Positions 15,412-16,358 of a DNA stretch of 16,358 nt are shown piece by piece. The stretch covers positions 1-16,358 of the forward strand of contig DAOTXK010000387.1 of NCBI GenBank assembly GCA_034435395.1, read 5' to 3'. A program made the position numbers and the translations under genes. The stretch is from DAOTXK01 sp034435395. Lineage in GTDB: Bacteria > Chloroflexota > Anaerolineae > Aggregatilineales > Ch27. Under the pieces are notes generated by a model that worked only from the letters and a program-made list of their open reading frames with translations, was not told where the DNA came from and ran no database searches. The first letter of the stretch is position 1; each line of letters starts with the position of its first letter.

Positions 15412-16358
15412 TCATCGATCACTCGGCGCGGGGGCAGCAACTGGCTGCTCCCGCGCTGCCGGTGGGCGGGGCGTGCGCAGCGCCAGCCAGGTCACCGCCA
15501 TCAGGGGCAGCAAGGCCAGCAGCGTCACTTTGAACGGCACGTCTGGCGCGAGGCTGTAAAGCCAGCCGGCCAGCCAGGGGCCGGCTGACACCCCGACCCC
15601 CCAGATAGTCTCCAAGATGCCGAAGCTGGTGCCGCGCTGATCAGGGGGCGTGTGGGCACTCACCACACCCAGCGACAGCGAGCGGGCCGTCAGGTACACG
15701 CCCAGCAAAAAATATACACCAGCCAGGGCAACCACCTGATACGGCCCTACCGGCACGGCCAGCAACAGGCCCAGCGCCAGAGCCATCAGTCCGGCAGCCA
15801 TCACCAGCGCTACCCGGGATTGACGCTTGCCCAGCAGCAGCAGCCAGATGATACCTCCTACCGCCGTCGCCGAACCCAGGCCGCCGACAGCTTCCACCTC
15901 CAACCCGCGCACATCCCGCAGATAACTCGGCACCAGGGTATAACCCAGAGCCATGCCAAAAAAGAGAACCGCCAACACGCCATAGATGCGGATTTGCGCG
16001 CCTGAAAGCCGCCACCAGGGGACCATCCTGGCAGCGCCCGGCGATGCGCGGTCGACCGGGACTCGCGATGAAGCGGGCATCGGCCTGGGCACGCGGGAAG
16101 CCACCAACGAAGACAGCACAAACCATCCTGCCGCGACCCAGAACACGGCGCGCAGGCCAAACTGCTGGCCCAGCCACCCGCCCACCAGCGGGGAGAACAC
16201 CGTCCCGGCAAAATAGGATGCAAACACTTGGGAAATGCTCGTCTGGATTAACTGGTTCGAGTCGGCATCCGAGGGGCGCTGCCCTGCTTCCAGCGCAATA
16301 TAGGTGTTCATCGCGGGAATCGCGAACGCGGAAGTGGCATACACAAATAGCGCCATCG
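15412..16358 (-). CDS. MFS-type transporter, N-terminus cut by the window edge
   Basis: The C-terminal 314 or so residues of a multi-helix membrane protein. Long hydrophobic stretches alternate with short basic loops, with a hydrophilic central loop (about residues 90-110 of the visible part) between two halves, as in the major facilitator superfamily. Recognisable segments are SPLVGGWLGQQFGLRAVFWV, a TM5/TM6-like block, and PDQRGTSFGILETIWGVG followed by GPWLAGWLY, a typical second-half MFS motif. Usual family length is about 400, so roughly the first three helices lie to the right of the window; the methionine at 16356 is internal to a helix and is not the start. The C-terminus is a Pro/Ala-rich tail. 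The substrate cannot be told. The gene converges on the giant surface-protein gene with 6 nt between stop codons. Confidence 0.85.
   Translation of the reverse strand, partial: MALFVYATSAFAIPAMNTYIALEAGQRPSDADSNQLIQTSISQVFASYFAGTVFSPLVGGWLGQQFGLRAVFWVAAGWFVLSSLVASRVPRPMPASSRVPVDRASPGAARMVPWWRLSGAQIRIYGVLAVLFFGMALGYTLVPSYLRDVRGLEVEAVGGLGSATAVGGIIWLLLLGKRQSRVALVMAAGLMALALGLLLAVPVGPYQVVALAGVYFLLGVYLTARSLSLGVVSAHTPPDQRGTSFGILETIWGVGVSAGPWLAGWLYSLAPDVPFKVTLLALLPLMAVTWLALRTPRPPAAREQPVAAPAPSDR
15426..15456. terminator. Strong 13-bp hairpin at the convergent junction
   Basis: GCGCGGGGGCAGC (15426-15438), loop AACTG, and GCTGCTCCCGCGC (15444-15456) pair over 13 positions with a single G-T wobble. It begins 21 nt after the giant gene's stop and lies inside the last codons of the MFS gene on the other strand. 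No T-run follows on either strand, so it is not a classical intrinsic terminator. It could slow polymerase or protect the 3' end of the very long giant-gene transcript. Confidence 0.5.

Overview
The window is GC-rich chromosomal DNA from a bacterium and is densely coded, with no RNA genes, insertion sequences or CRISPR seen. The gene mix suggests a monoderm-like lineage with sortase machinery. I favour a Chloroflexota (Anaerolineae-type) organism because it combines an aroK-aroB-type II aroQ run, a PduO-type adenosyltransferase and a giant DUF11 surface protein carrying a sortase domain. That assignment is inference; a high-GC Gram-positive is the alternative.

Left part (1-2888, + strand): the end of a shikimate-pathway operon. 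A 5'-truncated shikimate kinase (aroK) overlaps 3-dehydroquinate synthase (aroB) by 22 nt, and aroB overlaps type II 3-dehydroquinase (aroQ) by an ATGA junction. After 27 nt comes a formylglycine-generating-enzyme-like (SUMF1-fold) protein that lacks the catalytic cysteine pair. It converges on a minus-strand PduO-type cob(I)alamin adenosyltransferase (2928-3476). A short spacer separates that gene from a divergent GT4-type glycosyltransferase (3537-4748).

Central part (4749-15405): a 214-nt AT-richer leader with a plausible promoter and a strong Shine-Dalgarno precedes one 3480-residue secreted protein. In order it has a Sec signal peptide, an unrecognised head of about 185 residues, about 25 DUF11-like beta-sandwich modules, an LPATG sorting-type motif, two membrane helices forming a hairpin, an Ala/Pro/Thr-rich tether, and a complete sortase domain (His3390, Cys3453, Arg3466). 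The predicted topology puts the sortase on the same side of the membrane as the LPATG motif. The polypeptide therefore appears to carry both a sortase substrate and its own sortase. This is the most striking system in the window.

Within the module array, 16 of 25 modules have an aligned Lys, Asp and Asn. In most of the others the three residues are lost together, as expected for intramolecular Lys-Asn isopeptide bonds of the Gram-positive pilin/adhesin kind. Every cysteine-containing extracellular module has an even number of cysteines, and the only unpaired cysteine is the sortase nucleophile. The stalk looks built to be covalently locked, disulfide-stabilised and then sorted.

Right end (15412-16358, - strand): the C-terminal part of an MFS transporter that runs off the window and converges on the giant gene with only 6 nt between stop codons. 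A perfect 13-bp hairpin lies just inside its 3' end.
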